From Desulfobacula toluolica Tol2 (GTDB taxonomy: Bacteria; Desulfobacterota; Desulfobacteria; Desulfobacterales; Desulfobacteraceae): DNA of 64,000 bases. Under the pieces are notes generated by a model. The model saw only the letters and a program-made list of their open reading frames with translations. It ran no database searches and was not told the DNA's origin. Numbering within the stretch: position 1 is the first letter of the stretch; each line of letters opens with the position of its first letter. Positions 8,036-17,578 of the stretch are shown piece by piece. The DNA is taken from assembly GCF_000307105.1 (NCBI RefSeq), contig NC_018645.1:5133906-5197905 (forward strand), given 5' to 3'. Both the position numbers and the translations under genes were made by a program.

Positions 8036-9099
8036 AACAAGGTGATGTAAAATATAAGAGACTTGGCATTTCAGTATGTTTTACGCTGGTCTGTCTGATT
8101 TTCAGCCTGAACTATTTTGATACTGTCAGCCTTTCGATCTGTTTGAAAAAGCTGGGTATACCCTTATTCAGACTTCTTGTGTTTATTTTTATCGGGCTTT
8201 TAGCGGGACAACTGATCGAAAGCCTTGGCTGGACAAGGCATGTGGCTGTTCTTGCCAGGCCGTTTTTCAGGTTTTCAAATCTTGGGAACCAGTGCAGCGC
8301 AGCTTTTACAACCGCGTTTATTTCCGGTGCCACTGCCAATGCCATGCTTTTGGATTTTTATGAAGACAAAAAAATCAGCAAAATTCAATTGTTTTTGTCA
8401 AACTATATCAACCAGTTCCCGGCATTTTTTTTGCACCTGCCAACCACTGTTTTTATTGTTCTTCCCTTAACCGGTTATGCCGGGGCGATTTATTTTATAA
8501 TTACTTTTATGGCAACGCTTTTAAGAACCATTTGTTTTCTTGTGTTCGGCAGACTATACCTTAAACCCCACAAAAATTTTCAAAGCGAACAGATGCATTC
8601 AGGCGGCCTTGAAAAACAAAATAATAAAACAAACAAAAAAGAGATCAGATCCATACTGAAAAGCATCAGGACAAAGCTGCCCGGGCGCATCATTAATATT
8701 GTCGTATGGGTTTTGCCGATTTATACTCTTGTGTTTATACTCAATATCAATGGTTTTTTTGATTACCTGAACCAGGCCCTTGCAGGTGTTGTCACGGTGA
8801 ACATCATGCCGGTGGAGTCTTTGTCCGTGGTTATTTTAAGTTTTGCCGCTGAATTCACATCCGGGTTTGCGGCTGCCGGGGCATTGATGGATGCCGGGGT
8901 TATCAGTGTGAAACAGACGGTTATCGCCCTTTTGCTTGGTAATGTCCTGGCATTTCCCATCAGGGCTCTTCGGCATCAGCTTCCCAGGTATATGGGGATT
9001 TTTTCTCCCAAAATGGGCCTGCAATTGTTGTTGTCGGGTCAGGTGTTCAGGGTGTTGAGTATTGTGTTGATGGGAACCCTTTATTATATGGTGGCATGA
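8032..9099 (+). CDS. Nucleoside-recognition (Gate) domain membrane protein
   Basis: This 355-residue polytopic membrane protein has about eight hydrophobic segments. The segment FISGATANAMLLDFYEDKKI and a later FTSGFAAAGALMDAGVISVK look like the paired Gate/nucleoside-recognition repeats also found in spore maturation proteins and at the end of FeoB. A lysine- and asparagine-rich cytoplasmic loop of about 40 residues separates the halves. The start codon overlaps the cbiL stop. Position inside the B12-regulated operon suggests transport of cobalt, a corrinoid or an intermediate; the sequence gives no direct proof of substrate. Confidence 0.7.
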   Translation: MKQGDVKYKRLGISVCFTLVCLIFSLNYFDTVSLSICLKKLGIPLFRLLVFIFIGLLAGQLIESLGWTRHVAVLARPFFRFSNLGNQCSAAFTTAFISGATANAMLLDFYEDKKISKIQLFLSNYINQFPAFFLHLPTTVFIVLPLTGYAGAIYFIITFMATLLRTICFLVFGRLYLKPHKNFQSEQMHSGGLEKQNNKTNKKEIRSILKSIRTKLPGRIINIVVWVLPIYTLVFILNINGFFDYLNQALAGVVTVNIMPVESLSVVILSFAAEFTSGFAAAGALMDAGVISVKQTVIALLLGNVLAFPIRALRHQLPRYMGIFSPKMGLQLLLSGQVFRVLSIVLMGTLYYMVA

Positions 9100-9100
9100 T

Positions 9101-10339
9101 ATGTATCCAATAGACATTATCGGTATCGGACAGGGAAGGGAAGATCTTACCCAAAAACATCTTGACCTGATCAGGGAATGTGATGTGCTGGTTGGAGGCA
9201 AACGTCATCTTGAGATGTTTGACTGTCCAGACAAACAAAAGATCACGGTCAAAGCCGACATGAACAGCGTTGTTGAAGCTATTAAAGATAAAATAAACCG
9301 TCATAAAATTGTTGTTCTGGCTTCAGGAGATCCTTTATTTTATGGAATTGGCTCCACACTAACCAGGTATTTTGACAAACAATATTTAACGGTTCACTCA
9401 AATATTTCATCTATTGCGGCTGCATTTGCCGCCATAAAAGAACCCTGGCACGATGCAAAAATTATCAGTCTTCACGACAAACAAAAGGCTTTTTTTTCTT
9501 TTGGATCTTTGGCTTGTGAACAAAAGGTTGCTTTTCTTACCAATCCTCAGATGAATCCCCAATATATTGCAGCAGGTCTGATGAAATACGATTTGTATGA
9601 TTTCAGGTTTTGCGTAATCGAAAAGCTGGGTGACAAAGATGAAGAAAAGATCACATGGATTGACAATATTGACCAGGTAAAAAACCATACATTTTTACAG
9701 CCCAATATTGTTATTCTTAAAAAACAGGAACAAGAAAACAATCATGTTTCACATGAAACACATATCGGCATGGATGATTTTGCGTTTAAACATTCCAACG
9801 GACTCATTACAAAGTCTGAAATTCGAAGCATTACTTTGTCCAAATTAAAATTAACCAGAAAAGATCATGTGCTTTGGGATATTGGTGCAGGCTCAGGCTC
9901 TGTTGGTATTGAAGCCTCCTTACAGATTCCTTTGGGCCGTGTATATGCTGTTGAGAAACATCCAGGCCGCATTTGTGACATTGCTCACAATATTAAAAAA
10001 CTCAATTGTTCCAATGTTCAGATAATAAATACAGCCTTTCCTGAAGGGATGGAAGAGTTGACGCGTCCGGATCGAATTTTTATTGGCGGCGGGGGGCAAA
10101 GCCTTGAGCAGATTATAACAGTATCTGCCGGCAAACTTGCCGCTTTTGGTATTATCGTCGTTAATACGGTTTTGTTGCAAAATATGGAAATTGCGTTAAG
10201 GCTTTTAAAAGAAAAGAACTTTGATCCTGATGTGGTTCAAGTCCAGGTGTCCAGATCAAAAACAATGCCTTTTGGAGATCGACTCGAGGCGTTAAATCCG
10301 GTCTGGATTATTTCAGGCTCAAAACCAGAAACAAGGTAA
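9101..10339 (+). CDS. cbiET: CbiE-CbiT fusion: cobalt-precorrin-7 C5-methyltransferase / cobalt-precorrin-6B C15-methyltransferase (decarboxylating)
   Basis: This 412-residue protein is a two-domain fusion equivalent to CobL. The N-terminal half (about residues 1-205) is a tetrapyrrole methylase starting IDIIGIGQGREDLTQKHLDLI, with the LASGDPLFYGIGSTL block. The C-terminal half (about 215-400) is a Rossmann methyltransferase with SAM motif LWDIGAGSGSVGIEAS and an acidic residue in AVEKHP. It methylates C5 and C15 and removes the acetate carboxyl at C12. It sits in the operon one base after the preceding gene. Confidence 0.92.
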   Translation: MYPIDIIGIGQGREDLTQKHLDLIRECDVLVGGKRHLEMFDCPDKQKITVKADMNSVVEAIKDKINRHKIVVLASGDPLFYGIGSTLTRYFDKQYLTVHSNISSIAAAFAAIKEPWHDAKIISLHDKQKAFFSFGSLACEQKVAFLTNPQMNPQYIAAGLMKYDLYDFRFCVIEKLGDKDEEKITWIDNIDQVKNHTFLQPNIVILKKQEQENNHVSHETHIGMDDFAFKHSNGLITKSEIRSITLSKLKLTRKDHVLWDIGAGSGSVGIEASLQIPLGRVYAVEKHPGRICDIAHNIKKLNCSNVQIINTAFPEGMEELTRPDRIFIGGGGQSLEQIITVSAGKLAAFGIIVVNTVLLQNMEIALRLLKEKNFDPDVVQVQVSRSKTMPFGDRLEALNPVWIISGSKPETR

Positions 10340-10344
10340 TTTAT

Positions 10345-11130
10345 ATGAAAAAAGATCAAAATACGGTTGTTTTTGCCGGTGCAGGACCTGGTGATCCTGA
10401 TCTCATTACGGTTAAATCCATGAATGCTTTGAAAACAGCAGACCTGATCATTTATGCGGGATCATTGGTGCCTGAAGCAGTGCTGTGCTGGAAGGGCAAA
10501 AACACAAAAACCCAGTCAAGTGCGGGTATGGATTTAAAAAAAATTGTTGATACCATCAGCGAATATCACGCCAGAGGAAAGAAAGTGGTTCGTCTTCATA
10601 CAGGTGACCCGTCCCTTTATGGTGCTATTTTTGAACAGATGCGGGAGCTTGAAAAACTCAATATTCCTTATGAAGTGATTCCGGGTGTAACAGCCGCATT
10701 TGCCGCATCAGCAAAAATGAACATGGAATATACGCTTCCCGAGGTCACCCAGACCTTGATTCTTACCAGAATATCGGGAAGAACACCGGTTCCGGATTCG
10801 GAAGACCTTGAGAAACTGGCATCCCATCAGTCATCAATGGCCATTTATCTGAGCATCGGTCATGCTATAAAAGTTCAAGAAATTCTGGAAAAACATTACG
10901 GGAAAGACGCCTTGTGTGCAGTGGCCTATAAAGTGAGCCATCCTGAAGAAAAAATTGTCTACACAAAGATCAGCAAGCTTGTGAAAACTTGCGAAGACAA
11001 TGAGATCACACGGCATGCCCTGATTATTGTCGGAAAATCCGTTGAAGCCTGCGTCCTGGGCCGGGATATTTTAAAATCAAAATTATACGATTCAACATTT
11101 TCCCATGGCTATCGAAACGCTGAAAAATAA
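10345..11130 (+). CDS. cbiF: Cobalt-precorrin-4 C11-methyltransferase
   Basis: This 261-residue tetrapyrrole methylase of the CbiF/CobM subgroup contains VFAGAGPGDPDLITVKS near the N-terminus, LIIYAGSLVPEAVL, RLHTGDPSLYGAIFEQ and VIPGVTAAFAASA, all strongly conserved in this enzyme. It adds the C11 methyl group before ring contraction is completed by CbiG, whose gene begins inside its 3' end. Length and motifs are normal. Confidence 0.94.
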   Translation: MKKDQNTVVFAGAGPGDPDLITVKSMNALKTADLIIYAGSLVPEAVLCWKGKNTKTQSSAGMDLKKIVDTISEYHARGKKVVRLHTGDPSLYGAIFEQMRELEKLNIPYEVIPGVTAAFAASAKMNMEYTLPEVTQTLILTRISGRTPVPDSEDLEKLASHQSSMAIYLSIGHAIKVQEILEKHYGKDALCAVAYKVSHPEEKIVYTKISKLVKTCEDNEITRHALIIVGKSVEACVLGRDILKSKLYDSTFSHGYRNAEK

Positions 11131-12220
11131 ATTTTTTTTTGGCGGTTTAGCCATATGGAGCATTACCCCCAATGGAAAAATTCTGGGTCAAAAAATTCAG
11201 AAGTCAGTCCAGGGCAGCACTCTTTTTGTGTCTGCCAGCATTGTGCAAGACAGTGATAATGAAAAAAATACCATTGTGTTTAAAAAATTATCCAAAGAGA
11301 TTCATCTTCAATTCAGTGCCTTTGGGGGACATATCTTTATATTTTCAACCGGAATTGCAGTTAGAATGATTGCTCCGTTGTTGAAATCAAAAATGATTGA
11401 CCCGGCTGTTGTCGTGGTCGATGATAATGCAAATTATGCCATAAGTCTTGTTTCCGGTCATATGGGGGGCGCAAATCATCTGGCAAAACAAATCGCCGAT
11501 ATTATAAATGCAATCCCTGTTATTACGACTGCCACTGACACCAACCGGCTGCCATCCATTGATATGATTGCAAAAGAGCAGGGCCTTTATATTGAAACGC
11601 CCCAGAATATCAAGCATGTCAACATGGCATTTTTAAAGGGTGCCAAGGTGAGGCTGTATGATCCTTTCGGGTGTGTTAAAAATAATTTACCTGAATCTTT
11701 CAGGATAGATGCAGTCAACTGGAATAAAAAAATAGATGATCAAGCAATAGATGATATAGGGAATGTATCGGAAGGTGAATCGGGAACAGTATTTTGTTCA
11801 TATGAAACCAAAGATGTTTCATGTGAAACACTTGTTTTAAGGCCGCGGGTTTTAACCGTCGGCATTGGATGCAACAGGGGGACATGCTGTGAAGATATTA
11901 AGGCGTTTTTAATCTCAGTTCTTAAGCAACAAGGCCTGTCCGTTAACAGTATTTTTCGATTTGCAACAAGTGATATTAAAAAAGATGAAATCGGTTTGCT
12001 GGCCCTTTCACAAGAGATGAAGATTCAAATAGATTTTTATGATAAAAACAAATTAAATTCAGTCAAGACAATTCAAACCCCATCAAAGATGGTTGAGAAA
12101 CATTTAGGAGTTAAGAGTGTATGCGAAGCAGCAGCGATTCTTTCAGCCGGCAACGGGCAACTGATTGTTCCAAAGAAGAAAAACAAGGATGTCACCATTG
12201 CAGTGGCAATAAAACAATGA
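11105..12220 (+). CDS. cbiG: Cobalt-precorrin-5A hydrolase
   Basis: This 371-residue CbiG homologue opens the delta-lactone and removes the C2 unit as acetaldehyde in the anaerobic pathway. The central GHIFIFSTGIAVRMIAPLL and DDNANYAISLVSGHMGGAN blocks and the C-terminal GIGCNRGTCCEDI region are diagnostic. Its presence indicates the oxygen-independent cobalamin route. The start codon at 11105 overlaps cbiF by 26 bp, and its stop overlaps the cbiH start. Confidence 0.92.
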   Translation: MAIETLKNKFFFGGLAIWSITPNGKILGQKIQKSVQGSTLFVSASIVQDSDNEKNTIVFKKLSKEIHLQFSAFGGHIFIFSTGIAVRMIAPLLKSKMIDPAVVVVDDNANYAISLVSGHMGGANHLAKQIADIINAIPVITTATDTNRLPSIDMIAKEQGLYIETPQNIKHVNMAFLKGAKVRLYDPFGCVKNNLPESFRIDAVNWNKKIDDQAIDDIGNVSEGESGTVFCSYETKDVSCETLVLRPRVLTVGIGCNRGTCCEDIKAFLISVLKQQGLSVNSIFRFATSDIKKDEIGLLALSQEMKIQIDFYDKNKLNSVKTIQTPSKMVEKHLGVKSVCEAAAILSAGNGQLIVPKKKNKDVTIAVAIKQ

Positions 12221-13005
12221 ACCTTTATGTGATCGGCACAGGCCCGGGGAATATTGACTATATGTCCCAAAGAGCAGTTGATATTATCAAACAGGTCGAT
12301 TGTGTGGCAGGATATACGACGTACATTGAGTTGATTGATGATCTTGTAAAAGACAAGGAAATTATATCCACAGGTATGATGAAAGAGGTGGACAGGGTTG
12401 AAAAAGCCATTGAACAGGCCCTGGCCGGTAAATCATGCGCCCTTGTTTCAGGGGGAGATCCTGGTATTTACGCCATGGCGGGCCTTGTTTTTGAAATCTG
12501 TCAACAGCGGGGCATCAAGCTTGTCAGATCACAGGATAAAGAAAACAATCCTGATGGCGACAAAGGGCTGGCTCTTGAAATTGTTCCGGGAATTCCTGCT
12601 CTGGCAGCAGGTGCGGCATTGGCAGGGGCACCGTTGACCCATGATTTTGCTGCTATTTCTTTGAGCGATCTGCTCACCCCCTGGGAAAAAATTGAAAAAC
12701 GCCTGACTTGTGCTGCCATGGCGGACTTTGTCATTGTATTGTATAACCCGAAAAGCAAAAAAAGAGACTGGCAGTTAAAAAGGGCCCAGGAACTGATATT
12801 GGAACACAGGGACGGATCAACACCGGTTGGAATTGTCACCGGAGCCATGAGAGAAAATCAGAATGTTACCTTTACAACTCTGGATGAAATGGATAGAGCG
12901 GATGTCGGAATGCAGACGGTCGTGTTTATCGGCTCCAGTGCTTCTGTCCGCTATATGGATTTTTTGTTTACACCCAGAGGGTATGCAAAAAAATACGATA
13001 TTTAA
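12217..13005 (+). CDS. cbiH: Cobalt-precorrin-3 C17-methyltransferase
   Basis: This 262-residue enzyme performs C17 methylation and ring contraction. It begins MNLYVIGTGPGNIDYMSQRA at ATG 12217, which overlaps the cbiG stop (ATGA). The frame is open farther upstream but that part lies inside cbiG. VSGGDPGIYAMAGLV and VLYNPKSKKRDWQL are diagnostic for CbiH/CobJ. An acidic, polar insertion of about 20 residues (around 102-122) precedes the IVPGIPALAAGAAL loop. Confidence 0.93.
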   Translation: MNLYVIGTGPGNIDYMSQRAVDIIKQVDCVAGYTTYIELIDDLVKDKEIISTGMMKEVDRVEKAIEQALAGKSCALVSGGDPGIYAMAGLVFEICQQRGIKLVRSQDKENNPDGDKGLALEIVPGIPALAAGAALAGAPLTHDFAAISLSDLLTPWEKIEKRLTCAAMADFVIVLYNPKSKKRDWQLKRAQELILEHRDGSTPVGIVTGAMRENQNVTFTTLDEMDRADVGMQTVVFIGSSASVRYMDFLFTPRGYAKKYDI

Positions 13006-13066
13006 AAAATATTGAAAATATAGATATTGACGGAGATAGATATTGAATCTGTGCTGTTTTTAAAAA

Positions 13067-13157
13067 CTGCCACGGGCAGACTTGGTCTTTCGCTCAGATT
13101 TGCCCACAACAAAACATGAAAGTCATTGTTTGGATTTTTGAAGACTTTCATATAAAC
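13067..13157 (+). repeat. Dispersed two-hairpin repeat, copy A
   Basis: This copy lies between cbiH and cobO. Hairpin 1 pairs GGGCA (13074-13078) with TGCCC (13101-13105). It is followed by ACAACAAAA and hairpin 2, whose arms ATGAAAGTC and GACTTTCAT are perfect complements around a 19-nt loop. The element ends a few bases before the cobO ribosome-binding site, so it forms the leader of that gene. Related copies are at 32495, 33617, 58443 and 62806. Confidence 0.75.
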
Positions 13158-13172
13158 AATAGGAGAGATGTT

Positions 13173-13685
13173 GTGAAAGGATATATTCAAGTGTACACGG
13201 GCAATGGTAAAGGCAAAACAACGGCCGGCCTGGGACTTGCACTCAGGGCAGCCGGTGCCGGGCTTTCCGTCTATATTGTTCAGTTTTTAAAAAAAGGGGA
13301 CTATTCTGAAATCAAAGCCCTGTCCAAATTTGAGAATATCACGGTTGAACAATACGGCCTTGGAAAATTTGTTAAGGGAAAACCTTCTGATGATGACATT
13401 GTGGCCGGTGCTGCAGGGTATCTCAAATTATGCGATATTTTAAAACAAAACAACCATGACGTGGTGATTGCAGAAGAAGGCAATGTTGCGGTCAGTTGCA
13501 ATCTGATATCGGAAAAACAGCTTCTTGAATTGATGGACATGAAACCAGATAATGTTGAATTGGTTATAACAGGCCGGGGAGCCACCCAAAAAGTGATTGA
13601 ACGAGCAGATCTTGTGACGGAGATGAAAGAGATCAAGCATTATTATAAACAAGGCGTTGCAGCCAGGGTTGGAATAGAAAAATGA
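13173..13685 (+). CDS. cobO: Cob(I)yrinic acid a,c-diamide adenosyltransferase
   Basis: This 170-residue P-loop protein transfers the adenosyl group of ATP to cobalt(I) corrinoids. The Walker A TGNGKGKTTAGLGLALRAAG lies near the N-terminus, and the AEEGNVAV and VELVITGRGA segments fit the CobO/BtuR family. GTG 13173 was chosen because AGGAGAG lies six bases before it and the resulting length is typical; the upstream ATG at 13116 falls inside repeat copy A. It overlaps cbiP by four bases. Confidence 0.9.
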   Translation: MKGYIQVYTGNGKGKTTAGLGLALRAAGAGLSVYIVQFLKKGDYSEIKALSKFENITVEQYGLGKFVKGKPSDDDIVAGAAGYLKLCDILKQNNHDVVIAEEGNVAVSCNLISEKQLLELMDMKPDNVELVITGRGATQKVIERADLVTEMKEIKHYYKQGVAARVGIEK

Positions 13686-15145
13686 TGAAAAAAAATATCG
13701 CCATTCTTGGAACCGGCTCTGATGTCGGAAAAAGCATTGTTGCCGCAGCACTTTGCAGATCGCTTGCAGATCAAGGAATAAAGGTTGCACCCTTTAAGGC
13801 TCAGAATATGTCCAATAATTCGGGCATCACCCCGGAAGGCCTTGAAATGGGAAGGGCTCAGATTGTTCAGGCAGAGGCCTCAAAAATTGCTCCTCACGTC
13901 AATATGAATCCCATTCTTTTAAAGCCCACAGGTGAGAAGCAATCCCAGGTGATTCTCAATGGGAAAGTTCATGGTGACCAGACAGCAATGGATTATCATC
14001 GAAACAAAGGATTTTATTTTGAAAAGGCGTGCCAGGCTTTTGACCGCCTTGCACAACAGTATGACCGGGTCATCCTGGAAGGCGCCGGATCATGTGCTGA
14101 AGTTAACCTGATGCCCAATGATATCGTGAATTTTGCCATGGCGGAATATGCTGATGCAGATGTTATTCTTGTGGCTGATATCCACAGGGGAGGTGTGTTT
14201 GCACAACTTGTCGGCACTCTTGCATGCCTGCCGGAAAAATATTGCCAAATGGTCAAAGGATTTATAATCAACCGGTTCAGAGGGGATATTGCCCTGTTCA
14301 ACGACGGGGTTGAGTGGATTGAAAACAAGACAGGCAAACAGGTGTTGGGGGTCTTGCCCTGGTACACCCATTTTAAGATTGATGCGGAAGATTCTGTGGA
14401 AATTGAGCAATGCAATGATTTTAAAGACTTTAAACCTGATATGCCGGCAATCGGTATCATCCGGCTGCCACATATTGCAAATTTTACGGATTTTCACGCC
14501 CTGTCAAAAATAAAGGATATTCAAACCATTTTTATTGACAAGCCCGACCAATTGTCAAAATTTAAGGCGGTCATTATTCCGGGATCAAAAAATACCCGGG
14601 AAGATCTTCAATGGTTGATCAACAATTTTAAAACCCCTCTTGAAGAGTATAACCGGTCAAATGGACATATTTTGGGAATTTGCGGCGGATATCAAATGCT
14701 GGGCGAGTTTGTAGATGACCCTGACGGGCTGGAAGGCAGGCCGGGAAAAACAACCGCACTGTGTCTTTTGCCGGTTCAAACCGTGTTAAAGGCACCCAAA
14801 ACAACCACCTTAAGTGATTTTCAATGGCAGGGTGCCAAAGGCAAAGGATATGAAATCCACATGGGATATACCACATTAACCGCGGGAGCCGCTTTGCTGG
14901 AGGTCAGTTCAAGAAATTTAATTTCCTGCACAGACACGGATGGATGCCTGTCTGAAAACAGCAGGGTTGCCGGAACATATATGCACGGTTTTTTTGATTC
15001 TCCGCAAATTTTATCAAAATGGTTGAATACCATAGGATTGAACTTCAAAACTCCATATGATGACATGGTTTCACAAAAAGAATACGATTATGCCCTTTTA
15101 AAGGAACATTTTGAAGCCCACATTGACTTAAGCCACATCTTTTAG
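13682..15145 (+). CDS. cbiP: Cobyric acid synthase
   Basis: This 487-residue glutamine-dependent amidotransferase amidates four peripheral carboxylates of adenosylcobyrinic acid a,c-diamide. The N-terminal dethiobiotin-synthetase-like domain has GTGSDVGKSIVAAALCRSL and FKAQNMSNNS. The C-terminal type 1 glutaminase domain has ILGICGGYQMLGE with the nucleophilic Cys, and the later GTYMHGFFD with the catalytic His. It is the last gene of the corrinoid operon. Genes for CbiA, CbiC, CbiD, CbiJ and the lower-ligand steps are not in the window. Confidence 0.95.
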   Translation: MMKKNIAILGTGSDVGKSIVAAALCRSLADQGIKVAPFKAQNMSNNSGITPEGLEMGRAQIVQAEASKIAPHVNMNPILLKPTGEKQSQVILNGKVHGDQTAMDYHRNKGFYFEKACQAFDRLAQQYDRVILEGAGSCAEVNLMPNDIVNFAMAEYADADVILVADIHRGGVFAQLVGTLACLPEKYCQMVKGFIINRFRGDIALFNDGVEWIENKTGKQVLGVLPWYTHFKIDAEDSVEIEQCNDFKDFKPDMPAIGIIRLPHIANFTDFHALSKIKDIQTIFIDKPDQLSKFKAVIIPGSKNTREDLQWLINNFKTPLEEYNRSNGHILGICGGYQMLGEFVDDPDGLEGRPGKTTALCLLPVQTVLKAPKTTTLSDFQWQGAKGKGYEIHMGYTTLTAGAALLEVSSRNLISCTDTDGCLSENSRVAGTYMHGFFDSPQILSKWLNTIGLNFKTPYDDMVSQKEYDYALLKEHFEAHIDLSHIF

Positions 15146-15265
15146 ACAGGAAATAAGCCTTTTGTTTTAAATGTGATTTAATACTTTTGAAATGGTTTAC
15201 ATTCTTTTGTAAATTCTTTATCTATATTGATAAAGAAATTTAACACAAAAGGAAAGAGGACAGAG

Positions 15266-17578
15266 TTGAAACCTGTCCCCGACAAAGAAAAAACTTTGGA
15301 ACAATCGAATCAAATTCCATCTCTGGCTGAACTTGCCCTGAAATACGGTACCATCAATGATGAACAATTCAATCATGTTCGTCGTCTGTACGCCCTTAAG
15401 CGCAATAACGATAATCCAATCGGCTATGAAAAACTGCTTTTAAGCCAGAAATTTGTCACCCGATACCAGGTCGGACTTTTGAAACTGATTCAGGAATATC
15501 TTGTCGTTAGAAAACAAGGGGAAACATTTGGTCAAATTGCCGTTGAACAAGGCTTTGTCAGCCAGGACGATGTAGACCGTGCCCTTGAAATGCAGAAAAA
15601 AGAATTCAGGCAGTCTAAAATCAAAAAACTGATCGGAGATATTCTGGTTGAGTCAAGTGTTCTGACACTCAAACAGAAAAATGAGATACTCAAAGAACAG
15701 AATTTTCTTGATACCAGGGCAAGGAAAACTTTTGCAACTGATCCCTCAAAAAGAGTGGATCAGGATGGTGACCGCCCCATTGATCAAGATATAGATCTTT
15801 CAGACTATGAAAAACAATTTTTAAAAATAAAGGTATTGGATCAGGAATTTGCCGCATGTGTTATTGAGAAGGGCTTTTGCTCAAAACGGGAAGTGAAGAT
15901 CGCCCAAAAAGTCCAGGCAGATGAATTTGAAAAAGAAAAGAAAATTCGAATCCTTGGCGATATCATGGTTGAATTAAATTATTTAACCAAAGAACAAAGA
16001 AACCTGATCTTAAAAGAACAGGATCGGATTAAAAAAAACAGTGGATTTGTCACGGATTCCGGGGTACATGTCCATATTGGCCAGGATCAAATGGAAGCTG
16101 TGGTGAAAATCAGCAAGGAACCTGAGAATGTCTGCCTGCAAGATATCAAGGATGCTCTTGAGACAAAGGGAGTCAAATATGGAGTTTATACGGATGCCAT
16201 TCTTCAATGCAATCTTGATTTGAAAAATAATGAGTTTGTCGCAGCAAAACAGGGGCTTGCTTCAGATGTATTAACGAACAAAAATGTCTTGTACCATTTT
16301 GATACCGGCAAAACAGATACTGAACCTACAAAAAAAGGTGCTTTATTGGCAGAGCAGCGTCTGGAAGAGGGAACATATTTAAAAAAAAATGTGTTTGGAA
16401 ACAATATAGAGCAACCCAAAGCTCATGACCTTTTTTTCAGGTGTGCCAGCGGAACCCGGTTTTTAAAAGACAACAAAAATGCCCATGCAAAGGCTTTTGC
16501 AGTCAAGACAGGCTTTGTGTGCCTGTCTGTTGAAAGAAAATTATACATTCATTCAACCATTAATGTTCTTGAAGATGCAGACCTCAGATATGGACCTCTT
16601 GAAAATTATGCGAATTTAAATATCTCAGGTATTTTAACCGGTGCATATCCTATAACCGCAGGACAGGTTAATGCAAGAGAAATCAGAGGGGCTCGTATCG
16701 TGGCCACAGGGAGTGTCAAATCCCAGGTGGGGATAACCGATGCCGTCATCAGCGCCCAGGGCGATATTCATGCGGCTTATCTCCATAATTGCAGGATAGA
16801 AACTTTTGGTAATGTTTATATTGCCAATGAGATTATTGATTCCCATATTTTTTGCAGTGGTAAAATCAATTCAGGCCAATGCCGGGTCATCTCTTCAATT
16901 TTGTATGCTAAAAAAGGCATTGAGCTTGCCGGTGCTGGAAACAATAGAACAAAAGCGTGCATCCTCGGAGCTGGAAGCGAACATCATATCCTTAAAAAAG
17001 CCGGGCAGATTAATCTTGAAATAAAAAACATCAGCCAGCATGTGGATGAATTAAAAGAAAAAAAAGACGATCAGGACCGTTCTGCAAAAAAAACGTTTCA
17101 AAAAATGGTTGAACTAAAAATTTTTCATGATCGCGCAAAAAATAAAAAACAAAAACTTGCGGCTGAATTCAAAAGAAAAAATGATATCTTTAAAAAGGAA
17201 AACTTAAAAAACATTGCAGTCTTGATAAATAATTTTGAAAAAAGAATGATTTCGTCTATCTCTTTGTTAAAAGAATTAAACAAGACAAAAAAGGAATATG
17301 AAAAACAAAGTGCAATCCTTGAAAAAAAAATCAAAAACCTTGAACCGGAAATAAAAAGAAAAATTTTTGAACGTCAAATGGACCTTGCTGTATTTTTTGA
17401 ATGGACAAAAAAACAAAAAAACAATCCGCAGATAAAAATAAACCATAAAGCATTTCCGGGAACCCTGTTAAAGGGGATTTTTTCATCATTGGAAATAGAA
17501 AAAGAGATGAATGGTTTTTTGGCTTTTGAAACATCCCATTCAACAAAAGGGTATCAAATGGCGATTCAAAAAAATTAA
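15266..17578 (+). CDS. FapA (DUF342)-family protein with N-terminal helical repeats
   Basis: About 770 residues. The N-terminal 260 residues hold two or three copies of a helical module of the type FGQIAVEQGFVSQDDVDRAL / LGDIMVELNYLTKEQRNLIL, similar to the N-terminal module of GspE/MshE-type proteins. The middle part (about 270-600) has the FapA/DUF342 features, with a beta-helix-like run such as GILTGAYPITAGQVNAREIR. The last 200 residues are lysine-rich coiled coil. TTG 15266 was chosen because GAGG lies six bases before it; the frame is open back to TTG 15227. FapA-like proteins are membrane- or polymer-associated and their function is not settled. Confidence 0.7.
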   Translation: MKPVPDKEKTLEQSNQIPSLAELALKYGTINDEQFNHVRRLYALKRNNDNPIGYEKLLLSQKFVTRYQVGLLKLIQEYLVVRKQGETFGQIAVEQGFVSQDDVDRALEMQKKEFRQSKIKKLIGDILVESSVLTLKQKNEILKEQNFLDTRARKTFATDPSKRVDQDGDRPIDQDIDLSDYEKQFLKIKVLDQEFAACVIEKGFCSKREVKIAQKVQADEFEKEKKIRILGDIMVELNYLTKEQRNLILKEQDRIKKNSGFVTDSGVHVHIGQDQMEAVVKISKEPENVCLQDIKDALETKGVKYGVYTDAILQCNLDLKNNEFVAAKQGLASDVLTNKNVLYHFDTGKTDTEPTKKGALLAEQRLEEGTYLKKNVFGNNIEQPKAHDLFFRCASGTRFLKDNKNAHAKAFAVKTGFVCLSVERKLYIHSTINVLEDADLRYGPLENYANLNISGILTGAYPITAGQVNAREIRGARIVATGSVKSQVGITDAVISAQGDIHAAYLHNCRIETFGNVYIANEIIDSHIFCSGKINSGQCRVISSILYAKKGIELAGAGNNRTKACILGAGSEHHILKKAGQINLEIKNISQHVDELKEKKDDQDRSAKKTFQKMVELKIFHDRAKNKKQKLAAEFKRKNDIFKKENLKNIAVLINNFEKRMISSISLLKELNKTKKEYEKQSAILEKKIKNLEPEIKRKIFERQMDLAVFFEWTKKQKNNPQIKINHKAFPGTLLKGIFSSLEIEKEMNGFLAFETSHSTKGYQMAIQKN

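Noticed and set aside
13067..13157. Known riboswitch (Moco, c-di-GMP or similar) in the repeat family
   Set aside because: The conserved core motifs of those riboswitches are not visible, and copies also lie after stop codons of cytochrome and TusA-like genes, which does not fit a single ligand switch.
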